From contig JAFGLY010000164.1 in NCBI GenBank assembly GCA_016927815.1, positions 1 to 53,219 of the forward strand: a stretch of 53,219 nucleotides of DNA, given 5' to 3'. Shown here piece by piece: positions 25,104 through 34,883 of this stretch; the stretch's first letter is position 1, and each line of letters begins with the position of its first letter. The notes under the pieces were generated by a model. That model was not told the origin of the DNA, did not search any database, and saw only the letters and a list, made by a program, of their open reading frames with translations. The position numbers were made by a program, and so were the translations under genes. This DNA is from Deltaproteobacteria bacterium. Lineage in GTDB: Bacteria; Myxococcota_A; UBA796; JAFGLY01.

Positions 25104-25946
25104 ATGCTCGCGCTGCTGATCCTGCTTGGCTGCACCGATCCCAACCCCACCGACGGCGAGTGGTCCGTGGTGTGGGAGGACGACTTCGAGGGCTCCGCTG
25201 GCGAGGCCCCGAACCCGGACTACTGGGCCTACGACGTGGGCGGTGACGGCTGGGGCAACAGCCAGCTCGAGTACGACACCGACCGCACCGACAACGCCTC
25301 CCTGGACGGCTCGGGCAACCTGCGCATCGTCGCCCTCGAGGAGGAGTACGAGGGCAACGCCTACACCTCCGCCCGCCTCAACACCCTCGGCCTCTTCGAA
25401 CACGGCTACGGGCGCTACGAGGCCCGCATCAAGCTCCCCGCGGGGGGCAAGGGCATCTGGCCCGCCTTCTGGCTCCTGGGCAACAACTTCCCCGAGGTGG
25501 GCTGGCCCTGGTGCGGCGAGGTGGACATCATGGAGTTCCGGGGCTCCGAGCCGGAGACCGTGACCGGAACCCTCCACGGCCCCGGGTACTCGGGCGCCCT
25601 GGGCATCGGGAGCGAGACCACCCTGGACGAGGGTGACTTCACCGAGGACTTCCACGACTTCGCCGTGGAGATCGACCCCGGCCACATCGCCTGGACCGTG
25701 GATGGCGAGCAGGTCCAGCGCATCTCCAGGGCCGACCTGCCCGAGAACGCCACCTGGGTCTTCGACATGATCGAGCTGGAGAACGACGAGGACGGCTTCT
25801 TCATCATCCTGAACCTGGCCGTGGGCGGGCACTACGACGGCGATCCCGACGAGACCACCGAGTTCCCGGCCGAGATGCTCGTGGACTGGGTGCGGGTGAG
25901 CGAGCGGGGCTACACCCGGGCGGTCGACGAGGACGACGACTGGTGA
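25104..25946 (+). CDS. GH16 endo-beta-1,3-glucanase lipoprotein (laminarinase type)
   Basis: A 280-residue lipoprotein (MLALLILLGC, Cys10) made almost wholly of a GH16 catalytic domain. The catalytic signature GEVDIMEF is present, with Glu139 as nucleophile, Asp141, and Glu144 as acid/base. Other family stretches are WVVWEDDFEG-like at the start, GYGRYEARIKLP, GIWPAFWLLGNN, FHDFAVEID and FIILNLAVGG. The E-x-D-x-x-E spacing and motifs fit the laminarinase subgroup (GH16_3). It is likely anchored at the cell surface and cuts beta-1,3-glucan chains into oligosaccharides for import. Its stop overlaps the transporter start (GTGA). Confidence 0.9.
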   Translation: MLALLILLGCTDPNPTDGEWSVVWEDDFEGSAGEAPNPDYWAYDVGGDGWGNSQLEYDTDRTDNASLDGSGNLRIVALEEEYEGNAYTSARLNTLGLFEHGYGRYEARIKLPAGGKGIWPAFWLLGNNFPEVGWPWCGEVDIMEFRGSEPETVTGTLHGPGYSGALGIGSETTLDEGDFTEDFHDFAVEIDPGHIAWTVDGEQVQRISRADLPENATWVFDMIELENDEDGFFIILNLAVGGHYDGDPDETTEFPAEMLVDWVRVSERGYTRAVDEDDDW

Positions 25947-27310
25947 GCGCCTCGGGCCGGGGGAGGCTGAGCCTCCGGGAGAAGCTCGGCTACGGGGTCG
26001 GGGACACCGCGTCCCACTTCGTGTGGGACATGGTGGGCTTCTGGCTCCTGGTGTTCTACACCGACACCCTGGGCATCTCCGCGGCCGCGGCGGGCACGAT
26101 CCTGCTCATCGCCCGGATCTGGGACATGGTCACCGACCCGGTCATGGGGGTCATCGCCGACCGCACCCGTACCCGGTGGGGCAAGTTCCGACCGTACGTC
26201 CTGTACATGGCCCTGCCCTACGGGGCCCTGGCCGTGGCCGCGTTCACCGTCCCGGACCTCGGACCCACCGGCAAGGTGGTGTGGGCAGGCGCCACCTACA
26301 TGCTGCTCATGACGGCGTACACCGCTATCAACCTTCCCTATTCCTCCCTTGCCGGGGTGATGACCGCCGACTCGACCGAGCGCACCGGCCTCAACCAGTA
26401 CCGCTTCGTGTTCGCCTTCGGCGGGCAGCTCCTGGTCTCGGGCACGGCCCTGTACCTGGTGAGCTGGCTGGGAGGGGACGACTCGGCCGCCGGCTACCAG
26501 CGCACCATCCTCATCTTCGCCGCCGTGGCCGTGGCCTTGTTCGTGGTCACCTTCGCCACCACCCGGGAGCGAGTGGAGCCCCCGCCCGCCCAGAAGAGCG
26601 ACCTCCTCGCAGACGTGCGCAACCTGGTGAGCACCCGGCCCTGGCTGGTCCTGTTCGGGGTCGGGGTGCTGTCCTTCACCCTGTTCGCCATGCAGAGCGC
26701 GGTCACCGCGTTCTACTTCAAGTACTTCATCGGCGACGCCGAGGGGGCCCAGCCGTTCAACGTGGTGGGCACCCTGGCGCTCATCGCCGCCATCCCCCTG
26801 GCGCGGCCCCTGGCCAAGCGCTTCGGCAACCGGACCGTGTTCATCGCCTGCTCGGCGGCCACGGGCGCCCTGTACCTGCTCATGTCCCTGGCCCGACCGG
26901 ACCAGCTCGTCCTGATCTACGGCCTGAACGTGGCGAGCAAGGTCGCCTACGCCCCCACCGTGCCGCTCCTGTGGACGATGATCGCCGACACCGCGGACTA
27001 CTCGGAGTGGAGGACCGGGCGCCGGGCCACCGGCCTGTTCTTCTCGGCCGCCACGCTGTCCATGAAGCTGGGGTGGGGCATCGGTGGCGGCCTGGCCGGC
27101 TTCCTCCTCGGAGCCTTCGGCTACGTGGCCAACGCCGAGCAGAACGCCACCGCCATCACCGGCATCGTGCTCATGATGACCGCTTTCCCAGGGGTGCTCT
27201 ACCTGGCTGCCGGGGCCCTCTTCTTCCTCTACGACCTCGACCGCGACACCGCGACGCGCATGGCCGCCGAGCTGGAGGCACGGCGGGCGGCCCAGGGGAG
27301 CGAGACGTGA
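25943..27310 (+). CDS. GPH-family sugar:cation symporter 1
   Basis: A 455-residue, 12-helix transporter of the glycoside-pentoside-hexuronide (GPH/MFS_2) family. The family signature is visible: KLGYGVGDTASHFVWDMV near the start, RIWDMVTDPVMGVIADRTRTRWGKFRPY after helix 2, and NLPYSSLAGVMTAD. Such proteins import glycosides with H+ or Na+. It starts with a GTG overlapping the GH16 stop and ends overlapping the phosphorylase start. This points to co-translation with the enzymes that use its substrate, probably short beta-1,3-gluco-oligosaccharides. Confidence 0.9.
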   Translation: MSASGRGRLSLREKLGYGVGDTASHFVWDMVGFWLLVFYTDTLGISAAAAGTILLIARIWDMVTDPVMGVIADRTRTRWGKFRPYVLYMALPYGALAVAAFTVPDLGPTGKVVWAGATYMLLMTAYTAINLPYSSLAGVMTADSTERTGLNQYRFVFAFGGQLLVSGTALYLVSWLGGDDSAAGYQRTILIFAAVAVALFVVTFATTRERVEPPPAQKSDLLADVRNLVSTRPWLVLFGVGVLSFTLFAMQSAVTAFYFKYFIGDAEGAQPFNVVGTLALIAAIPLARPLAKRFGNRTVFIACSAATGALYLLMSLARPDQLVLIYGLNVASKVAYAPTVPLLWTMIADTADYSEWRTGRRATGLFFSAATLSMKLGWGIGGGLAGFLLGAFGYVANAEQNATAITGIVLMMTAFPGVLYLAAGALFFLYDLDRDTATRMAAELEARRAAQGSET

Positions 27311-30300
27311 CCGACCCGATGCTGTTCCATGCCGACCCGACCGGGGCGGGCTGGCTCCGGATCCCCGACGTGGACCGGCTCCGCCCGTTCCTGGTGAGCG
27401 TAGCGAGCCCTTCGGACCTCTGGCTGTACGCCTCCTCCGCGGGAGGTCTCACCGCGGGACGGGTGGGCCCCGATGGGGCGCTCTTCCCCTACCAGACCGA
27501 CGACCGCCTGCACCGAGCCCACCACGACGTGGGGCCGTGGACGGCGCTGCGGGTGGAGGGCGAAGGGACCTGGGAGCCGTTCCGCCCCCGCTGCCATGCG
27601 GGCATCCGCCGCCACCTGTGCAAGTCGGTGGCCGGGGACCAGCTCGTCTTCGAGGAGGAGCACCTGGGCCTCGGGCTGGTGTTCTCCTACCGCTGGGCCT
27701 TCTCCGAGCGCTTCGGCCTGGTGCGCACCGCCACCCTGCGCGCCCGGGAGCGTGCCGGGCCGGCGGTGGTCCGGGTGGTGGACGGGCTGCAGGGCCTGCT
27801 CCCCGCGGGCGCCTCCGCGGGGCTGGTGGCGACCTCCAGCTGCCTCGTGGACGCCTACACCCGCGCCGAGTGGGATCCGGAGGGCGATCTGGCCCTGGTG
27901 AGCCTGGAGGCCCTGCCCTCGGATCGCGCCGAGCCGGCCGAGTCCCTGGTGGCCACCGTGGCTTGGTGTGCGGGCCTGGACGTGGAGGCGGTGCTCCTGT
28001 CCCGGGAGCAGCTCGACGATGTGGCCCGAGGCGTGGCCCCTCGCCACGAGGCCCTGGTCACCGGGCGCCCGGGCGCCTTCCTGGTGGCCTCCACCCTGCG
28101 CCTCGAGCCCGGGGCATCCCACACCTGGCACATCGTGGCCGATGTGGGGCGCTCGCACCTGGAGGTGGCGGCCCTGCGCAGGCGCGGGAGGGACCGGCTG
28201 GCCGAGGCCCTGGAGGCCGAGGTGCGCGCCAGCACCGCAGCCCTGGAGGGGGTCCTCGCCGATGTGGACGGCCTCCAGCGCACCGCCGACCCCGTCATCG
28301 ATGCCCACCACCGGGCCAACGCCCTGTACAACGCCATGCGGGGCGGAGCCCCGGTGGACGGTCATCGCGTCCCCGCCCGTGCCTTCCGTGCCCACGTGGC
28401 CGCCCGGAACCAGCCCTGCGCGCGGCGGTGTGCCGACGCGCTCGCCACCCTGGGCGATGGGAGCCTGGAGGTGGGCGATCTGCTCGCCTGGGCCCGGGAG
28501 CGAGGGGACCCCGACCTGGAGCGCCTGGCCCTGGAGATGCTCCCCCTGTGGTTCGGGCGCCGCCACGGCGACCCGAGCCGCCCCTGGAACCGCTTCTCCA
28601 TCCGGGTGCGCGACGCCGAGGGGCGGCGGCGGGTGGCCTGGGAGGGCAACTGGCGCGACGTGCTCCAGAACTGGGAGGCCCTGCTCCTGGCGGTCCCGGA
28701 GCTGGTGGAGAGTACCATCGCGGTGTTCGTGAACGCCTCCACCCGCGACGGGCACAACCCCTACCGCATCACCTCGGAGGGGGTGGACTGGGAGGTGCCG
28801 GAGCCGCATAATCCATGGTCGAACCTCGGGTACTGGGGGGATCACCAGGTCTCCTACCTCACGCGCCTCCTGGAGGCGTCCCGATGCCTCCACCCGGGGC
28901 GGCTCGAGTCCATGCTCCGGCGGGAGGTCTTTTCCTACGCCGACGTGCCCTACCGGATCCGCCCGTACGCCGACCTGGTCCGGGACCCGCGCTGCACCGT
29001 CGACTTCGACGAGGTCGCCCAGGAGGCGGCGATGTCCCGAGTGGAGGAGTTGGGCGGCGACGGCCGCCTGGTCCACGAGCAGGGGAGGGTGCTCCACGTG
29101 AGCCTGGCCGAGAAGCTTCTGGTGCCGGTGCTCGCCAAGCTCTCCAGCCTGGTGCCCGGCGCCGGGCTGTGGCTCCACACCCAGCGCCCGGAGTGGAACG
29201 ACGCCAACAACGCCCTGGCCGGCTTCGGGGTCTCGGTGGTCACCGCCGGCTACCTGCGCCGGCACCTGGTCGTGCTCGCGGACCTCCTGGGAGCCCTGGA
29301 GGGAGACGTGCGCCTCGCCGCCCCGGTGGCCGTCTGGCTCGACGCGGTGCGGCGGGTGCTCGGCGAGGAGCGGGGGCTGCTGGCCGCGGGGGAGCCCGAC
29401 GACCAAGACCGGCGCCGGATCCTCGACGCCCTCGGCGAGGCGGCAGCCGCCTACCGGGCCGAGGTGGTCCCGGGCCGCGTCGCGCGCGGAGAGAGCCGGG
29501 ATGCGGCCGACCTGGCGGACCTCTGCTCCCTGGGCACCGCGTGGCTCGACCACGCCCTGGGGCTGGCGCGGCGTCCGGACGGCCTCTACCACGGCTACTA
29601 CCTGGTGCGCTTCGGGCCCGGCACCGCCTCGGTGCACCCCCTCTACCTCATGCTCGAGGGGCAGGTGGCGATCCTCTCCTCCGGGGTGCTGACCCCCGAC
29701 CAGGCCGCCGACCTGGTGGACCGCCTGTACGCCAGCGACCTGTACCGGGCCGACGTGGACAGCTTCCTCCTCTACCCGGATCGCGCGCTGCCCTCCTTCC
29801 TGGACCGGAACCGGGTCCCGGAGGAGGCCGCCCTCGCCATCCCCCTGGTGCGCTCTATGCTTTCGAGGGGGGACCGCTCGGTGGTCGCCCGCGACGCGGA
29901 GGGGGCCCTGCGCTTCGCGGCGGGGCTACGCCATGCCGGCGACCTGGATGCGGCGCTGCGGTCCCTGGACGAGCCCGCCGCGGCGCGGGCCGCGGTCCTC
30001 GACCTGTGGGAGGCCACCTTCCACCACCACGCCTTCACCGGGCGGTCGGGCACCATGCACGCCTACGAGGGGCTGGGCAGCGTGTACTGGCACATGGTGG
30101 GCAAGCTGCTGGTGGCGGTGCAGGAGTGCTGGGCCCACGCCGCACGTCGGGGCGCGGATCCCGGGGTGGTGGAGCGCCTGGCCCGGGCCTACCACCGGGT
30201 GCGGGGCGGCCTCGGCTACCACCGCAGCCCGGAGGAGTTCGGGGCCATTCCCACCGATCCCTACTCCCACACCCCCGCGGGGCGGGGCGCACAGCAGCCC

Positions 30301-30687
30301 GGCATGACCGGCCTGGTGAAGGAGGAGCTGGTGGCCCGCCGCGGTGAGCTGGGGGTGGTGGCAGAGGGAGGCTGCCTGGCCTTCGATCCGGCGCTCCTCG
30401 ACCCTTCCGAGCTGGTGGAGGAGGCCGTTACCTGGCGCATCCCCGCCGGATCGGGCCCCGAGCGCGAGGTAGAGGTACCCGCCGGGGGACTCGGCTTCCT
30501 GCTGTGCGGGGTGCCGGTGGTGTACCGGCGGGCCGAGGCGGCCCGGATCGTGGTCCACCTCACTGGGGAGGTCCGGAACTTCGAGGGGATCCGCCTGGAC
30601 GCGGACACCTCCCAGCGGATCTTCCGTCGCGACCCCGCGGTGCGTCTGGTGGTGGCCTCGCTGCCCCTGCCCGGAGGGGACCCGTGA
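27307..30687 (+). CDS. GH149-like beta-1,3-oligoglucan phosphorylase
   Basis: A 1126-residue cytoplasmic protein without a signal peptide. Its size and motifs fit GH149, a beta-1,3-glucan phosphorylase family related to GH94 and GH161. Notable stretches are WEGNWRDVLQNWEALLLAVP (from residue 445), FVNASTRDGHNPYRI, PWSNLGYWGDHQVSYL, RPEWNDANNALAGFG (acid candidate Asp) and GRSGTMHAYEGLGSVYWH (near residue 915). Phosphorolysis yields glucose 1-phosphate and a shortened oligoglucan, which saves ATP compared with hydrolysis. The GTG start overlaps the transporter stop, and its own stop overlaps the GH1 start. The family assignment rests on motif memory and length; GH94 or GH161 is the alternative. 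Confidence 0.78.
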   Translation: MTDPMLFHADPTGAGWLRIPDVDRLRPFLVSVASPSDLWLYASSAGGLTAGRVGPDGALFPYQTDDRLHRAHHDVGPWTALRVEGEGTWEPFRPRCHAGIRRHLCKSVAGDQLVFEEEHLGLGLVFSYRWAFSERFGLVRTATLRARERAGPAVVRVVDGLQGLLPAGASAGLVATSSCLVDAYTRAEWDPEGDLALVSLEALPSDRAEPAESLVATVAWCAGLDVEAVLLSREQLDDVARGVAPRHEALVTGRPGAFLVASTLRLEPGASHTWHIVADVGRSHLEVAALRRRGRDRLAEALEAEVRASTAALEGVLADVDGLQRTADPVIDAHHRANALYNAMRGGAPVDGHRVPARAFRAHVAARNQPCARRCADALATLGDGSLEVGDLLAWARERGDPDLERLALEMLPLWFGRRHGDPSRPWNRFSIRVRDAEGRRRVAWEGNWRDVLQNWEALLLAVPELVESTIAVFVNASTRDGHNPYRITSEGVDWEVPEPHNPWSNLGYWGDHQVSYLTRLLEASRCLHPGRLESMLRREVFSYADVPYRIRPYADLVRDPRCTVDFDEVAQEAAMSRVEELGGDGRLVHEQGRVLHVSLAEKLLVPVLAKLSSLVPGAGLWLHTQRPEWNDANNALAGFGVSVVTAGYLRRHLVVLADLLGALEGDVRLAAPVAVWLDAVRRVLGEERGLLAAGEPDDQDRRRILDALGEAAAAYRAEVVPGRVARGESRDAADLADLCSLGTAWLDHALGLARRPDGLYHGYYLVRFGPGTASVHPLYLMLEGQVAILSSGVLTPDQAADLVDRLYASDLYRADVDSFLLYPDRALPSFLDRNRVPEEAALAIPLVRSMLSRGDRSVVARDAEGALRFAAGLRHAGDLDAALRSLDEPAAARAAVLDLWEATFHHHAFTGRSGTMHAYEGLGSVYWHMVGKLLVAVQECWAHAARRGADPGVVERLARAYHRVRGGLGYHRSPEEFGAIPTDPYSHTPAGRGAQQPGMTGLVKEELVARRGELGVVAEGGCLAFDPALLDPSELVEEAVTWRIPAGSGPEREVEVPAGGLGFLLCGVPVVYRRAEAARIVVHLTGEVRNFEGIRLDADTSQRIFRRDPAVRLVVASLPLPGGDP

Positions 30688-32048
30688 CGAGCACGCTTCC
30701 GGAGAGCCTCGTCCTCGGAGTGGCCACCTCGGCGTACCAGGTCGAGGGGGCGGTGGGCGAGGGGGGCCGGGGCGAGTCCATCTGGGACCGATTCGCTCAC
30801 ACCCCGGGCAAGGTGGAGGGGGGCGACACCGGCGACGTGGCCTGCGACCACTACCACCGCTGGCGCGAGGACCTCGACCTCCTGGCCTGGCTCGGCGTGG
30901 ATGCCTACCGCTTCTCCGTCGCCTGGCCGAGGGTGTTTCCCGCCGGGACCGAGAGGATGCCCAACGCGTCGGGCCTCGACTTCTACGATCGCCTGGTGGA
31001 CGGGCTCCTGGCCCGCGGCATCGAGCCGTGGGTCACCCTGTACCACTGGGACCTGCCCCAGGCCCTCCAGGATCGGGGCGGCTGGACGAGCCGAGAGACG
31101 GTGCGCGCCTTCGAGCGCTTCGCCGCGGCAGTGGCGGCGCGCCTGGGCGACCGGGTGCGCCACTGGAACACCATCAACGAGCCCTGGTGCGCCGCGGTGC
31201 TCGGCCACGAGACCGGCCAGCACGCGCCCGGGCTCTGCGATCGCGCTGCCGCCCTGGCCGCGGCCCACCATCTCCTCCTCGCCCACGGCCGCAGCGTGCC
31301 GCTGCTGAGGGACCTCGCACCCGGGTGCCGGGTGGGCCTGGTGAACAACCTGGTGCCCGCCTACCCGGCCTCCCGCTCCGAGGCGGACCACCTCGCCGCC
31401 GAGCGGCTTCACGCCTGGTTCAACCGATGGTACCTCGATCCGTTGTACGGGCTCGGCTACCCGGAACGCATCGTCCGCGAGGAGGAGGAGGCTGGGCGCT
31501 GGCCGCCCGGGGGGCCCGAGTGGCTGCGGGCGGGTGACCTCGAAACCATGGCGGTCCCCACCGACTTTCTCGGGATCAACTACTACTCCCGGGCAATCCT
31601 GCGCGGCAGCGAGGAGGGCAACGCCCCCCGGGAGGTGTTCGAGCCCCCCGCGGAGGAACGCACCGACATGGGCTGGGAGGTGTACCCCGACGGGCTGGTG
31701 GACATCCTCCAGCGTGTGCAGCGGGACTACGCGCCGCCCTCCCTGGCCGTCACCGAGTGCGGCGCGGCCTACCCGGAGGGTCCCGGCGAGGAGTCCGAGG
31801 TCCGCGATGCGCGGCGGGTGACCTACCTCGAGGGTCACCTGGCCGCGGCCACGCGGGCCATGGCGGCGGGCATACCCCTCGAGGCCTTCTTCGTGTGGAC
31901 CCTCGTGGACAACTTCGAGTGGAACCATGGATTCTCCAAGCGTTTCGGGCTGGTGTGGCTGGACCGTACCACCCAGGAGCGCGTGGTGAAGCAGAGCGGA
32001 CACTGGCTTCGGCGGCAGATGGCCGGACAAAAAGGGAGGACGTCGTGA
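30684..32048 (+). CDS. GH1 beta-glucosidase
   Basis: A 454-residue cytoplasmic enzyme of normal GH1 length. The N-terminal LGVATSAYQVEGA, the acid/base motif HWNTINEPW (Glu166), GINYYSR, and the nucleophile motif AVTECGAAY (Glu358) are all present, followed by FVWTLVDNFEW. In most GH1 enzymes the nucleophile motif is TENG; here it is TECG, a conservative but unusual change next to the catalytic Glu. It would release glucose from short beta-glucans left by the phosphorylase. GTG start overlaps the previous stop, and the stop overlaps the next transporter start. Confidence 0.92.
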   Translation: MTSTLPESLVLGVATSAYQVEGAVGEGGRGESIWDRFAHTPGKVEGGDTGDVACDHYHRWREDLDLLAWLGVDAYRFSVAWPRVFPAGTERMPNASGLDFYDRLVDGLLARGIEPWVTLYHWDLPQALQDRGGWTSRETVRAFERFAAAVAARLGDRVRHWNTINEPWCAAVLGHETGQHAPGLCDRAAALAAAHHLLLAHGRSVPLLRDLAPGCRVGLVNNLVPAYPASRSEADHLAAERLHAWFNRWYLDPLYGLGYPERIVREEEEAGRWPPGGPEWLRAGDLETMAVPTDFLGINYYSRAILRGSEEGNAPREVFEPPAEERTDMGWEVYPDGLVDILQRVQRDYAPPSLAVTECGAAYPEGPGEESEVRDARRVTYLEGHLAAATRAMAAGIPLEAFFVWTLVDNFEWNHGFSKRFGLVWLDRTTQERVVKQSGHWLRRQMAGQKGRTS

Positions 32049-33523
32049 GAGAACGACACAGGACCGCTCCCGAGGACCGCATCCCCTTCTTGAAGATGGC
32101 CGCGTACGGATTGGGTGCATTCGTCAACAACCTCCTGGCGGCGGCCATCGGGGGCATGGTCATCGTGCTCAACCTCGGCCTGGGCATGAACCCCGCACTG
32201 GTGGGGCTGCTCGGCGCCCTCCCGCGCATCAGCGACGCGATCACCGATCCCCTGGCGGGGTACCTCTCCGACCACACGCGGTCGCGGTGGGGGCGGCGCC
32301 GGCCCTGGATCTTCGTGGGGGCCATCGCGGTGGGCATCGTCTACGCCCTGCTGTGGCAGCTTCCCGGGGGGCGCAGCGAGTCGTTCTACTTCTGGTACTT
32401 CCTCGTCGGCTCCTTCGTCTTCTACCTGGCGTACACGGTGTTCGCGACGCCCTGGGTGGCGCTGGGCTACGAGCTCACCCCCGACTTCCACGAGCGCACC
32501 CGCCTCATGGGGGTGCAGAACTTCCTTGGCCAGCTCGCCTACGTGGTCTCGCCCTGGTTCCTATGGATCATGACCCACGAGGCCTGGTTCGACGACCAGC
32601 TCTCGGGCGCCGCGGGGCTGGCGATCCTCATCGGGGTGGTGGCGGCGGGCCTGGGGGTGCTCCCCGCCATCTTCCTGCGCGAGCGCTACGTGCACACCCA
32701 TAAGGAGGCCGGGTCCTCGCCGCGGCCGAGCCTCATGGACTCGGTGCGCGACTTCGGCAAGGGCCTGCTGGGCACGGTCTCCTCGCGCCCCTTCCTCAAG
32801 CTGTGCGCCGCCACCTTCCTGGTGTTCAACGGCTTCATCCTCATCGCCTCGTTCCAGTTCTACGTGATCATCTACTACGTGTTCGGGGGCGACCAGGCGC
32901 TCGGTGCCGAGTACGCCGGCTACGCCGGCACCCTGGGTGCTGTCTCCACCTTCGCCATCATCCCCCTGGTCACCTGGCTGGGCACCCGGATCGGCAAGCG
33001 CCGCGCCTTCTTCGTCTCCACCGGCGTCTCCATGCTCGGCTACGGGCTCAAGTTCTTCACCTACAGCCCGGACCACCCCCTGCTCGTCCTCCTCCCGGCG
33101 CCGCTCATGGCCTTCGGCCTCGGGGGACTGTTCACCCTCATGGGCTCGATGATCGCCGACGTGGTGGACGTCGACGAGCTCAAGACCCACGAGCGCCGCG
33201 AGGGCATGTTCGGCTCCCTCTACTGGTGGGTGGTGAAGCTCGGGATGGCCGCGGCGCTCGCCGGTGGAGGCTTCCTGCTCAATGCCACCGGCTTCGACGT
33301 GGATCTGGGTGGCTCCCAGGCCGAGCGCACCATCTTGCTCATGCGCCTCTGCGACGCCTTCATCCCCACCATCGCCTCGGGCATCGCCATCTGGGCCGTC
33401 TGGTCCTACCCCATCACCGAGGAGACCGCCCGGAAGGTGCGCGCGCAACTCGAGGCGCGTCGGGGAACGGGGGCAGGTGCCCCGGCACCGGACCGCACGA
33501 CCCGCGGAATGGAGGCAACATGA
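32045..33523 (+). CDS. GPH-family sugar:cation symporter 2
   Basis: A 492-residue, 12-helix member of the same GPH/MFS_2 family as the first transporter but clearly divergent. It shows LPRISDAITDPLAGYLSDHTRSRWGRRRPW after helix 2, a typical family signature, and TPWVALGYELTPDFHERTRL. It has insertions relative to transporter 1. Two GPH carriers in one operon suggest uptake of different products (for example disaccharide and longer oligosaccharide), or one may serve as exporter or sensor. GTG start overlaps the GH1 stop. The stop overlaps the solute-binding protein start (ATGA, with GGAGG upstream). Confidence 0.88.
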   Translation: MRERHRTAPEDRIPFLKMAAYGLGAFVNNLLAAAIGGMVIVLNLGLGMNPALVGLLGALPRISDAITDPLAGYLSDHTRSRWGRRRPWIFVGAIAVGIVYALLWQLPGGRSESFYFWYFLVGSFVFYLAYTVFATPWVALGYELTPDFHERTRLMGVQNFLGQLAYVVSPWFLWIMTHEAWFDDQLSGAAGLAILIGVVAAGLGVLPAIFLRERYVHTHKEAGSSPRPSLMDSVRDFGKGLLGTVSSRPFLKLCAATFLVFNGFILIASFQFYVIIYYVFGGDQALGAEYAGYAGTLGAVSTFAIIPLVTWLGTRIGKRRAFFVSTGVSMLGYGLKFFTYSPDHPLLVLLPAPLMAFGLGGLFTLMGSMIADVVDVDELKTHERREGMFGSLYWWVVKLGMAAALAGGGFLLNATGFDVDLGGSQAERTILLMRLCDAFIPTIASGIAIWAVWSYPITEETARKVRAQLEARRGTGAGAPAPDRTTRGMEAT

Positions 33524-34869
33524 AGCGCAAGCTCCTGTTCTCGGCCTTCGGGCCGGTCACGACGGTCCTCGCTTCGGTGGTCCTGGGGACCTCGCCGAGC
33601 CTGGTCGCCGCGTCCGCCTCGGCGGAGGGGGGCGCGACCCGGATCGTCTTCGCCTCCGGGTCCGACGGTTCGGGGACCGTCCAGCGCAGCATCGAGGAGT
33701 TCAACGCCAGCCACGCCGGCCGGATCCAGGTGACCTGGCGGCAGATGGATCCGAGCAACGACGTCCATCACCGGCAGCTCCTCGCCGACCTCGCCGCCGG
33801 GGAGGTGCCCCAGGTCATCGCCAGCGACGTGGTCTGGACCGCGGAGCTGGCCAGGCACGGCTGGGTCGAGGACCTGACCCGGCGGTTCTACGGAGCCTAC
33901 GACCGGGACGCGTTCCTCGGCCCGGCGCTCCAGTCGGCGACCTGGCGGCTGCGGATCTGGGGGGTGCCCTGGTACACCGACGCCGGGGTCCTCTTCTACC
34001 GCAGGGACCTCCTCGCCCAGAGCGGTTTCGAGGCCCCGCCGCGCACCTGGGACGAACTCGCCCGGGTGGCGCGCCAGGTCCAGGGGGACTCCGGGATCCG
34101 CCACGGGTTCGTCTTCCAGGGTGCCGAGTACGAGGGGGGGACCGTGAACGCCGCCGAGTACATCTGGGGCGCGGGAGGGGAGATCATGAGGGGCGAGCTG
34201 CGGATCACCAGCCCCCTGCGTGGCACCGTCGTCGAGACCGACGCGATCACCATCGACAGCGAGGAGGCCGCCCAGGGCCTCGACATGGCGCGGCGGATGA
34301 TCGTCGAGGGCATCACCCCGGCCGAGGTGGCCACCTTCCGGGAGCAGGAGGCCCTCGACGTGTTCCTGTCGGGCAACGCCGTCTTCCTGCGGAGCTGGCC
34401 CTACGTCCATGCGCTCCTGGAGGGAGCCGCCCTTCCCGAGGCGGCGGTGGGGGTGGCTCCGCTGCCCGCCCTGTCGGCGGAGCGCGCGGGGACCAGCTGC
34501 CTGGGCGGCTGGAACCTGATGGTGAGCGCACGCGCCGATGACGAGGAGCAGGACGCGGCCTGGGAGCTCATCCGCTACCTGACGTCAGCGGAACAGCAGA
34601 AGCGCCGCGCGCTGGAGGCCGGGCTCCTGCCCGTCCTCGTGACGCTCTACGAGGATCCCGAGGTCCTGGCCCGAGCTCCGGTGGTGGCCCTGGCCAGGGA
34701 GACCATGTCGGCACGGGTCCGCGTTCGCCCCATGTCCCCGTTCTACCCCGAGATGTCCTCGAGGATCGCCAGCGCCTTCCACGCCGTCCTGGAGGGTGAT
34801 CTCACGGGAAGCCAGGCGGTGGAGCGGCTCGACGTGGAGTTGCGCGACATCGCCGTGCGCAATCGCTGA
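33520..34869 (+). CDS. ABC-type sugar solute-binding protein, orphan
   Basis: A 449-residue exported protein of the extracellular solute-binding family 1. After a signal sequence (MKRKLLFSAFGPVTTVLAS ...) come RIVFASGSDGSGTVQRSIEEFN, GVPWYTDAGVLFYRRDLL, and the family motif GTSCLGGWNLMVS. Such proteins deliver sugars to ABC permeases, but no permease or ATPase gene is in this operon or elsewhere in the window. It could pair with a distant permease or act as a sugar-sensing or scavenging protein. It ends the plus-strand operon, 14 bp before the convergent GH17 gene. Confidence 0.87.
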   Translation: MKRKLLFSAFGPVTTVLASVVLGTSPSLVAASASAEGGATRIVFASGSDGSGTVQRSIEEFNASHAGRIQVTWRQMDPSNDVHHRQLLADLAAGEVPQVIASDVVWTAELARHGWVEDLTRRFYGAYDRDAFLGPALQSATWRLRIWGVPWYTDAGVLFYRRDLLAQSGFEAPPRTWDELARVARQVQGDSGIRHGFVFQGAEYEGGTVNAAEYIWGAGGEIMRGELRITSPLRGTVVETDAITIDSEEAAQGLDMARRMIVEGITPAEVATFREQEALDVFLSGNAVFLRSWPYVHALLEGAALPEAAVGVAPLPALSAERAGTSCLGGWNLMVSARADDEEQDAAWELIRYLTSAEQQKRRALEAGLLPVLVTLYEDPEVLARAPVVALARETMSARVRVRPMSPFYPEMSSRIASAFHAVLEGDLTGSQAVERLDVELRDIAVRNR

Positions 34870-34883
34870 TGCCACGAGGCCTC

